A stretch of DNA of 25,007 nucleotides from Alistipes sp. (GTDB lineage: Bacteria; Bacteroidota; Bacteroidia; Bacteroidales; Rikenellaceae). The DNA lies in assembly GCA_017559685.1 (NCBI GenBank), contig JAFYQY010000192.1, positions 1-25,007 of the forward strand, written 5' to 3'. Shown here in pieces: positions 7,716-14,858 of this stretch (the first letter of the stretch is position 1; the number at the start of each line of letters is the position of its first letter). Under the pieces are notes generated by a model. That model was not told where the DNA came from and ran no database searches. It worked only from the letters and a program-made list of their open reading frames with translations. The position numbers and the translations under genes are program-made.

Positions 7716-10175
7716 TTAGTGCTTTGCGGTCTGCTTGAAGTAGATCTCCTCCGACGACGAGCCGACATAGATTACCACATCCTTCGATGCATCAGCCCAG
7801 CCGTGCGAGAAGATGTCGTAGTAGGCCAAATCTTTGTACGGAAGGTTGATTGCGAAGTGGTGGGTTGCGCCCTTCTTAATCATCGCCTTGTCGTAGCCCT
7901 TCAACTGCTTAACAGGGTGCGGTACGCTCTTGTCGTTGTAGCCAACGTAGACCTGAGCAACCTCTGCACCATCCATAGCTCCCGTATTGGTTACGTCGAA
8001 CTCCACGAGGTAACCCTCAGCCGACGGAGTAACCTTCATATTGCTATACTTGAACGAAGTGTAGCTCAAACCGTAGCCGAATGGGTAGAGCGGCTTAACG
8101 TCCTTGCGATCGTAGCCACGATAACCGAGGAACACGCCCTCCTTGTAGTTTACACGCTTGTATGGGCTTCTGCGAGTGTCGACATCGAGGTTTGCATAGT
8201 AGCTACCCCAGGTTGGGTTATCCTCCAATTTGCGCTCGATAGAGATTGGGAGGTGACCATTTGGCGAGAGTTTACCCGAGATAATCTCGGCGATAGCCTG
8301 ACCGCCCTTCTGACCAGGGTACCACGCCAACAAAATAGCCTTTGCCGAGTGCATCCAGCTCTCCATCTCGAATCCGCCACCTGCATTTACAACCACAATG
8401 ACGTTAGGGTTGATTGCAGCAACATCGTTGATGAATTTGCTCTGCTCGTATGGCAATTCAAACTTGCGGTCACGACCCTCTTTCTCGGTCGATGAGTCAA
8501 AGCCTGCGCAGATAACCACCGCATCTGCCGCCTTGAAAGCCTTAGTATTCTGCTTGATGTAGCCCTTGTTGAAGATGTGGAACTCGACCATTGCGTCGTT
8601 CGAACTATCGAAGTATTCGATGCGAACATTGTACTTCTTGTTAGCCTTAGCCTTGAAGAGATACGAACGCTTGGTGCGCTGGTGGTCACGCCAGTCCGAC
8701 ATAACCTCTTCGCCGTCGATAAACATACGATAGCCGTCGTCACCCGAGAGTTCGAACAATAACTCCTCATCTTGCTTGCTGTAGAATACACCACTCCAAC
8801 GTACCGAGAAGTTATCCTTATTTACCAAGCCACCTCGAGGTGAGCCCTTTTTCCAATTGTGCTTAATGGCTGTTTCGGTTTTGCTCCATACAACCTCGCC
8901 CGAGCAGTTCTTTGTATTGAAATACTCCGCCTTCAAGCCTGGGGTTTTGAGATTTGACGAGGTGTAGAAGAGCTTATCCAACGAGTGGAAGAAGATATTA
9001 TCCGTAGCTACGGTCTTGTAGGTGTCAATCTGCGAGAGTCCGTCGGTTACCGAGCAGGTCTCGAATGGTCGAACAAAGCCGCTACCACCGCCTGTAGGGA
9101 TACTCTTCGACTGAATGCCTGTAACTGCCACCGAGCCACTCTTGAGTGGGAGGATGCCGTCATTCTTGAGCAATACAATACCGTTGCGAGCGAGCTCGAG
9201 CGATGCGTTATCCGAGAATGGGTTGCGCTCGCCGATATTCTCGTCGAGTTGTGGACGGTCGAAGAAGCCAAAGGCGATAAGGGTTTGAAGGATATGCTGC
9301 ACCTTCTCGTCGATAGTGCGAACATCCACAACGCCACTCTCGATAGCCCCCTTGAGGTGCTTGTAGTTCATCACACGACCCTTAGGCATCTCGAGGTCGA
9401 GACCGCCATTTGCGGCGTTGATAGCCGAGTAGGTTGCGGTCCAGTCCGACATAAGAATACCCTCGAAGCCCCACATATTGCGCAAAACGTCGATATTGAG
9501 GTATCTATTTTCGGTTGCGTGCACGGTGTTTATAAGGTTGTACGACGCCATCAACGAGCCAACGCCCGCCTCCTCGACTGCGGCACGGAAGGCTGGGAGG
9601 TAGATTTCGTGGAGTGTGCGCTCGTCTACATCCGACGACACGTGGTGACGATCCCACTCCTGGTTGTTGGCTGCATAGTGCTTAATACAAGCCATTACGC
9701 CCTGACTCTGTACACCCTTGATATATTGCACTGCAGTCTGCGATGCAAGGTAAGGATCCTCGCCGAAATACTCGAAGTTACGACCGCAGAGAGGCGAACG
9801 GTAGATATTCACGCCTGGGCCGAGCAAGATATGCACACCTCGTGCACGGCAATCCTGACCGAGACCTACGCCCATATTGTGGACAGCCTCTTTGTTCCAG
9901 GTTGCAGCTACGGCAACGCCCGAAGCAAACATTGTACTCTTAGTATTGTTGCGAACACCCTGCGGGCCATCGGCCATACGAATCTCAGGAATGCCGAGTC
10001 GCTCGATAGGGCGAATGTAGAAGGTGCGATAACCTCCTATATACTCGAGTTTCTCCTCGAGGGTCATCTTCGATACGAGCTCTGCCGCACGGCGCTTTGC
10101 ATCGTCGGTAATCTGCTGTGCCGAGAGGGTAGCAAATGCAACCAATCCGCACAATAAAAGTGTTAGTTTTCTCAT
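7716..10175 (-). CDS. Secreted glycoside hydrolase family 3 enzyme with PA14 domain (beta-glucosidase-like)
   Basis: An 819-residue exported glycosidase. A signal peptide occupies residues 1-20, with probable cleavage after LSAQ. The GH3 (beta/alpha)8 domain runs to about 300, with DGPQG (69-73), the conserved KH pair K165-H166, and nucleophile D244 in LMSDWTA. The second GH3 domain begins near 325 (ELARNGIVLLKNDGILPL) and is interrupted at about 410-545 by a PA14 domain (GLKAEYFN ... FELSGDDGYRMFIDGE). It resumes with STEKEGRDRKFELP (562-575), which should hold the acid/base glutamate. A fibronectin-III-like domain ends the protein. This architecture is known from beta-glucosidases such as the Kluyveromyces PA14-containing enzyme; the substrate is not determined. 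It lies 13 bases from the upstream symporter gene, in the same operon, perhaps periplasmic. Confidence 0.92.
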   Translation of the reverse strand: MRKLTLLLCGLVAFATLSAQQITDDAKRRAAELVSKMTLEEKLEYIGGYRTFYIRPIERLGIPEIRMADGPQGVRNNTKSTMFASGVAVAATWNKEAVHNMGVGLGQDCRARGVHILLGPGVNIYRSPLCGRNFEYFGEDPYLASQTAVQYIKGVQSQGVMACIKHYAANNQEWDRHHVSSDVDERTLHEIYLPAFRAAVEEAGVGSLMASYNLINTVHATENRYLNIDVLRNMWGFEGILMSDWTATYSAINAANGGLDLEMPKGRVMNYKHLKGAIESGVVDVRTIDEKVQHILQTLIAFGFFDRPQLDENIGERNPFSDNASLELARNGIVLLKNDGILPLKSGSVAVTGIQSKSIPTGGGSGFVRPFETCSVTDGLSQIDTYKTVATDNIFFHSLDKLFYTSSNLKTPGLKAEYFNTKNCSGEVVWSKTETAIKHNWKKGSPRGGLVNKDNFSVRWSGVFYSKQDEELLFELSGDDGYRMFIDGEEVMSDWRDHQRTKRSYLFKAKANKKYNVRIEYFDSSNDAMVEFHIFNKGYIKQNTKAFKAADAVVICAGFDSSTEKEGRDRKFELPYEQSKFINDVAAINPNVIVVVNAGGGFEMESWMHSAKAILLAWYPGQKGGQAIAEIISGKLSPNGHLPISIERKLEDNPTWGSYYANLDVDTRRSPYKRVNYKEGVFLGYRGYDRKDVKPLYPFGYGLSYTSFKYSNMKVTPSAEGYLVEFDVTNTGAMDGAEVAQVYVGYNDKSVPHPVKQLKGYDKAMIKKGATHHFAINLPYKDLAYYDIFSHGWADASKDVVIYVGSSSEEIYFKQTAKH

Positions 10176-10188
10176 TTTATGTTAGGTT

Positions 10189-11409
10189 TTAGTTTTTCTT
10201 TCCTATCGCTAAGCGGTCGGTCACGACGGCGCACGCCGCATCGCCCGTGATGTTCAACACCGTACGAACCATATCGAAAAGGCGGTCGAGAGCGTAGAGG
10301 AGTGGCAAACCCTCAATCGGAATGCCCGCAGCTACCAACACCGCCACAACCATCAAGGTTGGGCCCGGAACACCCGCCTGACCGATACTGCCGAGCGAAG
10401 CCGTTACAGCAATCGCCACATACTGCGCAATGCCGAGGTCGATGCCGTAAATCTGTGCGAAGAAGAGCGCCACCAAAGTGTAGTAGATAGCGTTGCCCGT
10501 CATATTTATGGTCGCTCCGAGTGGCACAACAAAGCCTGTAACCTCCTTCGAGACACGCATATTATCGCAAGCGCCCATAGTTACGGGGAGTGTAGCCATA
10601 GACGAAGCGGTCGAGAAGGCGACAATCTGCGGTCTAAGCATCGCTCGGAAGAACTCCTTGACACTCACATTCGAGAGGAACATAACGGTCAAAGGATAGA
10701 CCGCAACGCCCATCAACAATACCGCCAAGAGGTCTACCCAGAACAGATTTACAACCTTCAACAAGATGTCGAAGCCGAAAGTGCCCATCGCCTCGGCCAT
10801 AAGACCAAAGACGCCAAGCGGTGCTATCCACATAACCCTGCCGATGCACCAGATGAGTGCCTCGAGAATGTAGTTCAAGCCATTGACAACCTTCGTGCGT
10901 TTCTCCTCACCGATAGCCGAAATACCGAAGCCGAGAAAGAGTCCGAAGACGATGATTTGCAAGATATTACCCTCGGCAAAAGCTTGTATCGGATTGGCAG
11001 GAATCATACCTATAACGGTCTCCCAGAACGAGAGTTCGGTCGCTGTACCTGCGTCGGCACCCTGTGGTATCAAGGCCTGGATATTCTCGACGCTCAACCC
11101 TGCACCTGGCTTGAAGATAATGCCCGCTGCGATAGCGATAACAATCGATATAATGGTCGTGATAAGAATGTAGCCGATGCTCGTAATGCCGATTTTGCCA
11201 GCCGAGCGACTACTGCCGAGCGACGCTGCACCCGAGATAATCGATATTGCCACCAACGGCACCACCAACATCTTGATAAGCTGGATAAAGAGCGAGCCGA
11301 GAGGCTTAAACATTGCGCTCTCCTCGCCCATAAGGGCGCCCGCAACAACACCTGCGACCATAGCCACAAGTATCCAGAAGCCGAGATTCTTGAAAAGAGT
11401 CTTAATCAT
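10189..11409 (-). CDS. Dicarboxylate/amino acid:cation symporter (DAACS, GltP family)
   Basis: A 406-residue inner-membrane transporter starting MIKTLFKNLGFW. The frame stays open 36 bases further upstream, but that start would lie inside the terminator of the neighbouring gene, so the ATG at 11409 is chosen. The SSMATLPVT motif (about 269-277) corresponds to the serine-rich HP1 hairpin. The last helix keeps the substrate and sodium residues D379, R382, N386 and D390 (DMVRTVLNITGD), comparable to D394/R397/N401/D405 of GltPh. The TM7 motif, normally NMDGT, reads N302-M-T-G-N306, losing the aspartate and threonine that in GltPh contribute to sodium and substrate binding. A small dicarboxylate or amino acid is likely imported, but the substrate is uncertain. 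First gene of the operon with the GH3 enzyme. Confidence 0.9.
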   Translation of the reverse strand: MIKTLFKNLGFWILVAMVAGVVAGALMGEESAMFKPLGSLFIQLIKMLVVPLVAISIISGAASLGSSRSAGKIGITSIGYILITTIISIVIAIAAGIIFKPGAGLSVENIQALIPQGADAGTATELSFWETVIGMIPANPIQAFAEGNILQIIVFGLFLGFGISAIGEEKRTKVVNGLNYILEALIWCIGRVMWIAPLGVFGLMAEAMGTFGFDILLKVVNLFWVDLLAVLLMGVAVYPLTVMFLSNVSVKEFFRAMLRPQIVAFSTASSMATLPVTMGACDNMRVSKEVTGFVVPLGATINMTGNAIYYTLVALFFAQIYGIDLGIAQYVAIAVTASLGSIGQAGVPGPTLMVVAVLVAAGIPIEGLPLLYALDRLFDMVRTVLNITGDAACAVVTDRLAIGKKN

Positions 11410-11414
11410 AGGCA

Positions 11415-11446
11415 CAAAGTTATTACAAAAAATGCAAAAAACCAAC
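11415..11446 (-). promoter_or_regulatory. Putative promoter of the symporter-GH3 operon
   Basis: On the minus strand TAACTTTG (11422-11415) matches the Bacteroidota -7 box; GTTG at 11446-11443, 20 bases upstream, is a three-of-four match to the TTTG -33 box. The -7 box ends only five bases before the ATG at 11409, which would give a transcript with almost no leader. The -33 position overlaps the terminator stem of the desulfoferrodoxin gene. Confidence 0.55.
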
Positions 11447-11462
11447 CCTTGTGAGGTTGGTT
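11436..11462 (-). terminator. Rho-independent terminator of the desulfoferrodoxin gene
   Basis: Read on the minus strand, AACCAACC pairs perfectly with GGTTGGTT around a seven-base loop and is followed by a T run. It is 22 bases past the stop codon at 11485 and separates this gene from the symporter operon. Confidence 0.9.
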
Positions 11463-11484
11463 TCGTTGGGTTTGGTCGGAGCTC

Positions 11485-11859
11485 TTACAACTCCGTCTTC
11501 CACAAACCGTGGAGGTTGCAATACTCGTAGACCGCAATAGGCTTGTCGGTGCATACGCAGATGACAGCCTCGGGTTTATCGGTCAAATCGACACGAATAC
11601 CACCCTTCTCGGTCTCGACATAGATAAAGCAGATGTGGTGCTCGGGCAACATAGGGTGTGCCACGCTACCCACCTCAACCTTGATGTGGCAGTCGTCGAT
11701 GCGTGTTACCACAGGTACGTGCTTCTCGTTGCTTGCATCAACGGTATTTGGCACCAACTCCTTCATCTGTGAGCCACAACATACTACAGGGACCTTCTTG
11801 TCCACTACCTTCTGAATAACATTGCCGCAATGAGGGCAAACATAAAATTTAACAGCCAT
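11485..11859 (-). CDS. dfx: Desulfoferrodoxin (superoxide reductase, two-iron type)
   Basis: A 124-residue cytosolic protein, the usual length for the two-iron class. The N-terminal desulforedoxin-like domain has C8, C11, C27 and C28 (CPHC and CC pair) for a rubredoxin-like Fe(Cys)4 centre. The catalytic centre ligands are H47 in EKHVPV, H68 in VAHPM, H74 in PEHHI, and C114 and H117 in YCNLHGLW; K46 is the conserved lysine next to the active site. It reduces superoxide to hydrogen peroxide without producing oxygen, a typical anaerobe defence. It has its own promoter (11908-11939) and terminator, so it appears monocistronic. Confidence 0.95.
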   Translation of the reverse strand: MAVKFYVCPHCGNVIQKVVDKKVPVVCCGSQMKELVPNTVDASNEKHVPVVTRIDDCHIKVEVGSVAHPMLPEHHICFIYVETEKGGIRVDLTDKPEAVICVCTDKPIAVYEYCNLHGLWKTEL

Positions 11860-11871
11860 AGTCGTATTAAA

Positions 11872-11899
11872 TTAAAAATTAAAAATCAGTTTTCCGTTT
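11872..11899. repeat. ATTAAAAATTA / AGTTTTCCGTTT spacer repeats
   Basis: Two spacer words seen elsewhere in the window meet here: AATTAAAAATTAAAAAT (compare 3615-3650) and AGTTTTCCGTTT at 11888-11899 (compare 2249-2282). They fall in the leader of the desulfoferrodoxin transcript. Confidence 0.5.
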
Positions 11900-11907
11900 G
11901 TCAAGAG

Positions 11908-11939
11908 CAAAGTTAATACCATTTCGAGCTTTTCGCAAA
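11908..11939 (-). promoter_or_regulatory. Promoter of the desulfoferrodoxin gene
   Basis: On the minus strand a TTTG -33 box (11939-11936) is followed after 20 bases by TAACTTTG (11915-11908), a full match to the Bacteroidota TTTG-N19/20-TAnnTTTG promoter. The leader to the ATG at 11859 would be about 45 bases. No OxyR/PerR-like palindrome was noticed. Confidence 0.8.
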
Positions 11940-12001
11940 TCATATTTTTCTATCGCAGTATAGGCAAAAACTATATTTTGGCGCAAAAGCGGGGCAAACT
12001 A

Positions 12002-12032
12002 TTTGATAAACCGATTTAAAACACTACCTTTG
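12002..12032 (+). promoter_or_regulatory. Promoter of the Stealth-GT2-Stealth operon
   Basis: TTTG at 12002-12005, 19 bases, then TACCTTTG at 12025-12032: an ideal match to the Bacteroidota primary promoter. It diverges from the desulfoferrodoxin promoter, whose -33 box is about 63 bases away. Confidence 0.82.
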
Positions 12033-12036
12033 TATT

Positions 12037-12054
12037 GGTGGAGAGAGCTCCGCC
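12037..12054 (+). other. Hairpin at the extreme 5' end of the Stealth operon transcript
   Basis: GGTGGAG pairs with CTCCGCC around an AGAG loop (seven pairs, one G-T). It starts four bases after the -7 box, that is, at or within a base or two of the predicted transcription start, and ends 18 bases before the GTG start codon. A 5' stem can protect mRNA from decay; it could also be incidental. Confidence 0.5.
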
Positions 12055-12072
12055 ATTGAAAAAATTAGTACG

Positions 12073-12954
12073 GTGGATATAGTTATTACATACGTAAACG
12101 GCCTCGATCCTGTGTGGCAAAGCGACTACGAGAAGTACACCAACCAACCCGTGTTGGAGAAGCGTTTTCGTGATTGGGGCACCTTGCGCTACCTCTTTAG
12201 AGGTATAGCCGAGAATATGCCTTTCATCCGCAAGGTACACCTTGTGGTCTCGCACGAGAGCCAGGTGCCCGAGTGGATAAATCGTGACGAGGTGCACGTC
12301 GTGCTCCATAAGGATATCATCCCTGCGGAGTATCTACCTACATTCAACTGCAACCCTATCGAGATGCACCTACACCGCATCGAGGGGCTCGACGAGGAGT
12401 ATATCTACTTCAATGACGACCTCTTCCCTGTAAAGAAGTGTGAACCGACCGAGTTCTTCGAGGGCGGAAAATGCTTCTTGGGAATGTCTTATCACCTCCT
12501 CTCAATAAATATGTTCAAGCACATCTGTCGCAACTCCGACCGATTGGCTCGCAAGGCATTGGGGCTTCGCTCTTCACTCCTATTCTTGCGTCCACAACAT
12601 ATCTGCACTCCAATGTTCAAGAGCGAGTGCGAGGAGTTGTACGGTAAGGTTAAGAATGAAATTGCCCAAACAGCAGCATCACGAGTGCGCAACGATGAAA
12701 ACCTCAATCAATATCTATTTCTCGACTATATGTATTTGAAGGGCCGACTCAAAAACAGACGACTCTCCAAGCAACATATCTCGGTGGGTGCAGTGTCGGT
12801 GCAAAAACTTCGCAGCGCCATTGTCAACCCGACCAAGAGTTTGATTTGTGTCAACGATGTGAAGTTGCCAGAGGCTCGATATATAGAACTTCGCAAAGCC
12901 CTGCTCAACGCATTCGAGGAGCGTTTCCCACAAAAATCGAAATATGAACAATAA
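12073..12954 (+). CDS. Stealth family sugar-phosphate transferase (first copy)
   Basis: A 293-residue cytosolic protein beginning at GTG, with the Stealth conserved regions in order. CR1 is at 2-13 (DIVITYVNGLDP). CR2 is at about 33-118 (RDWGTLRYLFRGIAENMPFI, VPEWIN, IIPAEYLPTFNCNPIE, then YIYFNDDLF). A short CR3-like HICTPMFKSECEEL is at about 177-190, and CR4-like SRVRNDENLNQYLFLDY at about 203-219. Characterised Stealth proteins (CpsY, SacB and the animal GlcNAc-1-phosphotransferase alpha/beta subunits) transfer a hexose 1-phosphate from a UDP-sugar to make a phosphodiester. In CR1 the usual WVDG reads YVNG. It overlaps the GT2 gene by 11 bases, suggesting translational coupling. The GTG start is directly followed by CR1, so a slightly upstream non-standard start is possible but unsupported. 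Confidence 0.88.
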   Translation: MDIVITYVNGLDPVWQSDYEKYTNQPVLEKRFRDWGTLRYLFRGIAENMPFIRKVHLVVSHESQVPEWINRDEVHVVLHKDIIPAEYLPTFNCNPIEMHLHRIEGLDEEYIYFNDDLFPVKKCEPTEFFEGGKCFLGMSYHLLSINMFKHICRNSDRLARKALGLRSSLLFLRPQHICTPMFKSECEELYGKVKNEIAQTAASRVRNDENLNQYLFLDYMYLKGRLKNRRLSKQHISVGAVSVQKLRSAIVNPTKSLICVNDVKLPEARYIELRKALLNAFEERFPQKSKYEQ

Positions 12955-13891
12955 CCACAAAATATCCCTTATCGTTCCGATTTACGGAGTCGAGCCCTAT
13001 ATTCGCAAATGCGCCGAGAGCGTCTTGTCTCAAACCTACGAGGATATCGAGTTTATCTTCGTAAATGACGGCACGAAGGATCGCTCAATGGAGATTTTGG
13101 AGGCACTTATCGAGGACAAATTCTCGCATCTGCGCCCCCGCATCGTAATTATCAACAAGGAGAATGGTGGTCTGCCTTCAGCTCGCAAGAGTGGTTTGGA
13201 TGCCGCTACAGGCGAGTATGTTCTCTTTGTCGATTCGGACGATTGGCTCGAGCGCAACGCCGTAGAGAGAGTTATGGCCGATGCCGAACTCACAGGTGCC
13301 GACCTGATATATTTTCACCTTGTAAAGGAGTACGAGAATAGGAAAAGTGTCAAGGTCGAAAAGACCTACACCACAAAAAATAAGCATTTGTGGATACGCA
13401 ACCTATTGAATTACAACGCTTACGGTTACACTGTTACAAAGTGTTTCCGTCGTCGATTGTACACCGACAACTTTGTTTCGTTCCCCAAATTGGGTATGCA
13501 CGAGGATATCTACCTTATGGTGCAGATTATCTTCTACGCTCAATCGATATCGCATCTGCCAGAGGTGTTGTACCACTACCGCAAGACCAACCCTTCGTCG
13601 ATGTGTTCGCAGAGTAAGAGTTGGCGCCATCTGACCTCTTCACGCAACCTCTTGGGACTCTACATCGACTACAAGGATAGGATGAAAGGCAGCCCTGTCG
13701 AGGGGGTAATAGACGGAGTAGTTTTGCGTGCTGGTTGGCACTCTATGATTCACGACGGCGACCTCTTTGCTGAGTTCGATTGGTTGAGCGACGCCATAAG
13801 CAAGGCAAAATTAAGCACCACCTACCGCACTCCGCTGTTGTTCCAGATTTTTGTGAAGATTTATAATCTCTTCAGACGATGCAAAAAGTAG
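12944..13891 (+). CDS. Glycosyltransferase family 2
   Basis: A 315-residue GT-A enzyme. The N-terminal SLIVPIYGVEPYIRKCAESVLSQTY (about 8-32) is the typical GT2 opening. VNDGTKDRS (40-48) stands in place of the usual DDGS nucleotide-binding motif, and VDSDDWLE (96-103) is the metal-binding DxD region. NGGLPSARKSGLDAATGEY (74-92) is also characteristic. No transmembrane segment is seen, so it probably acts at the inner face of the membrane with a nucleotide sugar. The acceptor and sugar are unknown. It overlaps the Stealth genes on both sides (11 and 13 bases), so all three are likely made in step for one glycan. Confidence 0.9.
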   Translation: MNNNHKISLIVPIYGVEPYIRKCAESVLSQTYEDIEFIFVNDGTKDRSMEILEALIEDKFSHLRPRIVIINKENGGLPSARKSGLDAATGEYVLFVDSDDWLERNAVERVMADAELTGADLIYFHLVKEYENRKSVKVEKTYTTKNKHLWIRNLLNYNAYGYTVTKCFRRRLYTDNFVSFPKLGMHEDIYLMVQIIFYAQSISHLPEVLYHYRKTNPSSMCSQSKSWRHLTSSRNLLGLYIDYKDRMKGSPVEGVIDGVVLRAGWHSMIHDGDLFAEFDWLSDAISKAKLSTTYRTPLLFQIFVKIYNLFRRCKK

Positions 13892-14847
13892 ATTTGGTCT
13901 ATATGTGGGTTGATGGCAACGACCCCGAGTGGCGTGCCAAGCGCAACCAATATATAAACGGTGGCGAGAAGAAGACCTCCGAGGGCGTAAACGACGCTCG
14001 TTGGCGTGACAACGAGGAGTTGCGCTACTCGTTGCGCTCGGTCGAGAAGTATGCCTCGTGGATAAACCATATCTATATTGTTACCGACGGACAGTGTCCT
14101 GAGTGGCTCGACACCTCGAATCCGAAGATTTCGATTGTTGACCACAAGCAGATTTTGCCTGCGGAGGCGTTGCCTACGTTCAGCAGCAGCGCAATAGAGA
14201 GTTGCATATATCGAATTCCAGGGTTGAGCGAGCATTTTATTTTGGGTAACGACGACACTCTGTTTGTAAAGCCGACAAGCATAGAGACCTTCTTTGAGGG
14301 AGGTGCTCCGATAGTTCGACTTATGCGCTTCAACCGCAAAAAGGCGCTACGCCGTGGCAACTACCACGGAATGATTCTCAGAATGCAGAACTTGATAAAG
14401 GAGTTTTGTGGCAAGGAGATATATCTCGCTCCGCACCACAACTTCGACGCCTATCTCAAGAGCGACTACCAATACTGCGTAGAGAATCTAAATAGCGAGG
14501 CGTGGAGAGCAACGTCGCACCATCGCTTCCGTCACGAAATGGATATGCACCGCTCCTTTGTAAGTTACTATATGATAGCTGTAGGCCACGCAACGATGCG
14601 CAAAGTTGGGCGTTACAACAACGTCAAAGGTCTTTTCGGCAAGATAAAGGCTGTGCTTACAAACCGCTTCGCCAACGACTCACGCACCATAAACAACTAC
14701 TCGAAGGACTACGCTGTGCAGATAGCGAAATACAACCCGATAATGATATGTGTGAACGACTCCGAGCGTGCGAAGCCCGAAGATGGCAAAAGAATGGCGG
14801 AGTTCCTCAAAGAGTTGTACCCCGCCAAAAGTTCGTTCGAGAAGTAG
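13879..14847 (+). CDS. Stealth family sugar-phosphate transferase (second copy)
   Basis: A 322-residue paralogue of the 12073 gene that fits the Stealth consensus more closely. CR1 is VDLVYMWVDGNDPEW (4-18). CR2 runs over about 43-130 (RDNEELRYSLRSVEKYASWI, IYIVTDGQCPEWL, IVDHKQILPAEALPTF, HFILGNDDTLFV). CR3 is YLAPHHNFDAYLKSD (182-196). CR4 is HHRFRHEMDMHRSFVSYY (214-231). Both copies end with a short CVND-containing segment and a lysine-rich tail. Divergence between the copies suggests different acceptors or donors rather than a recent duplication. It starts 13 bases inside the GT2 gene and ends 12 bases from the convergent GH2 gene. The reaction, hexose-1-phosphate transfer, is inferred from the family. 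Confidence 0.92.
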   Translation: MQKVDLVYMWVDGNDPEWRAKRNQYINGGEKKTSEGVNDARWRDNEELRYSLRSVEKYASWINHIYIVTDGQCPEWLDTSNPKISIVDHKQILPAEALPTFSSSAIESCIYRIPGLSEHFILGNDDTLFVKPTSIETFFEGGAPIVRLMRFNRKKALRRGNYHGMILRMQNLIKEFCGKEIYLAPHHNFDAYLKSDYQYCVENLNSEAWRATSHHRFRHEMDMHRSFVSYYMIAVGHATMRKVGRYNNVKGLFGKIKAVLTNRFANDSRTINNYSKDYAVQIAKYNPIMICVNDSERAKPEDGKRMAEFLKELYPAKSSFEK

Positions 14848-14853
14848 TTCTCG
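14838..14853. other. Small hairpin across the Stealth gene stop codon
   Basis: CGAGAA pairs perfectly with TTCTCG around GTAG, which includes the TAG stop codon, followed by CTTTGTT. This is the only candidate end signal between the convergent Stealth and GH2 genes, and it is weak: there is no clean T run. Confidence 0.3.
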
Positions 14854-14858
14854 CTTTG

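Noticed and set aside
8985..10157. A 390-codon plus-strand frame opposite the GH3 gene
   Set aside because: Same codon-bias effect; the GH3 enzyme on the minus strand has complete motifs and the plus-strand product resembles nothing.
11410..11445. Upstream in-frame start for the symporter
   Set aside because: The extra 12 codons run through the -7 box and into the terminator stem of the neighbouring gene.
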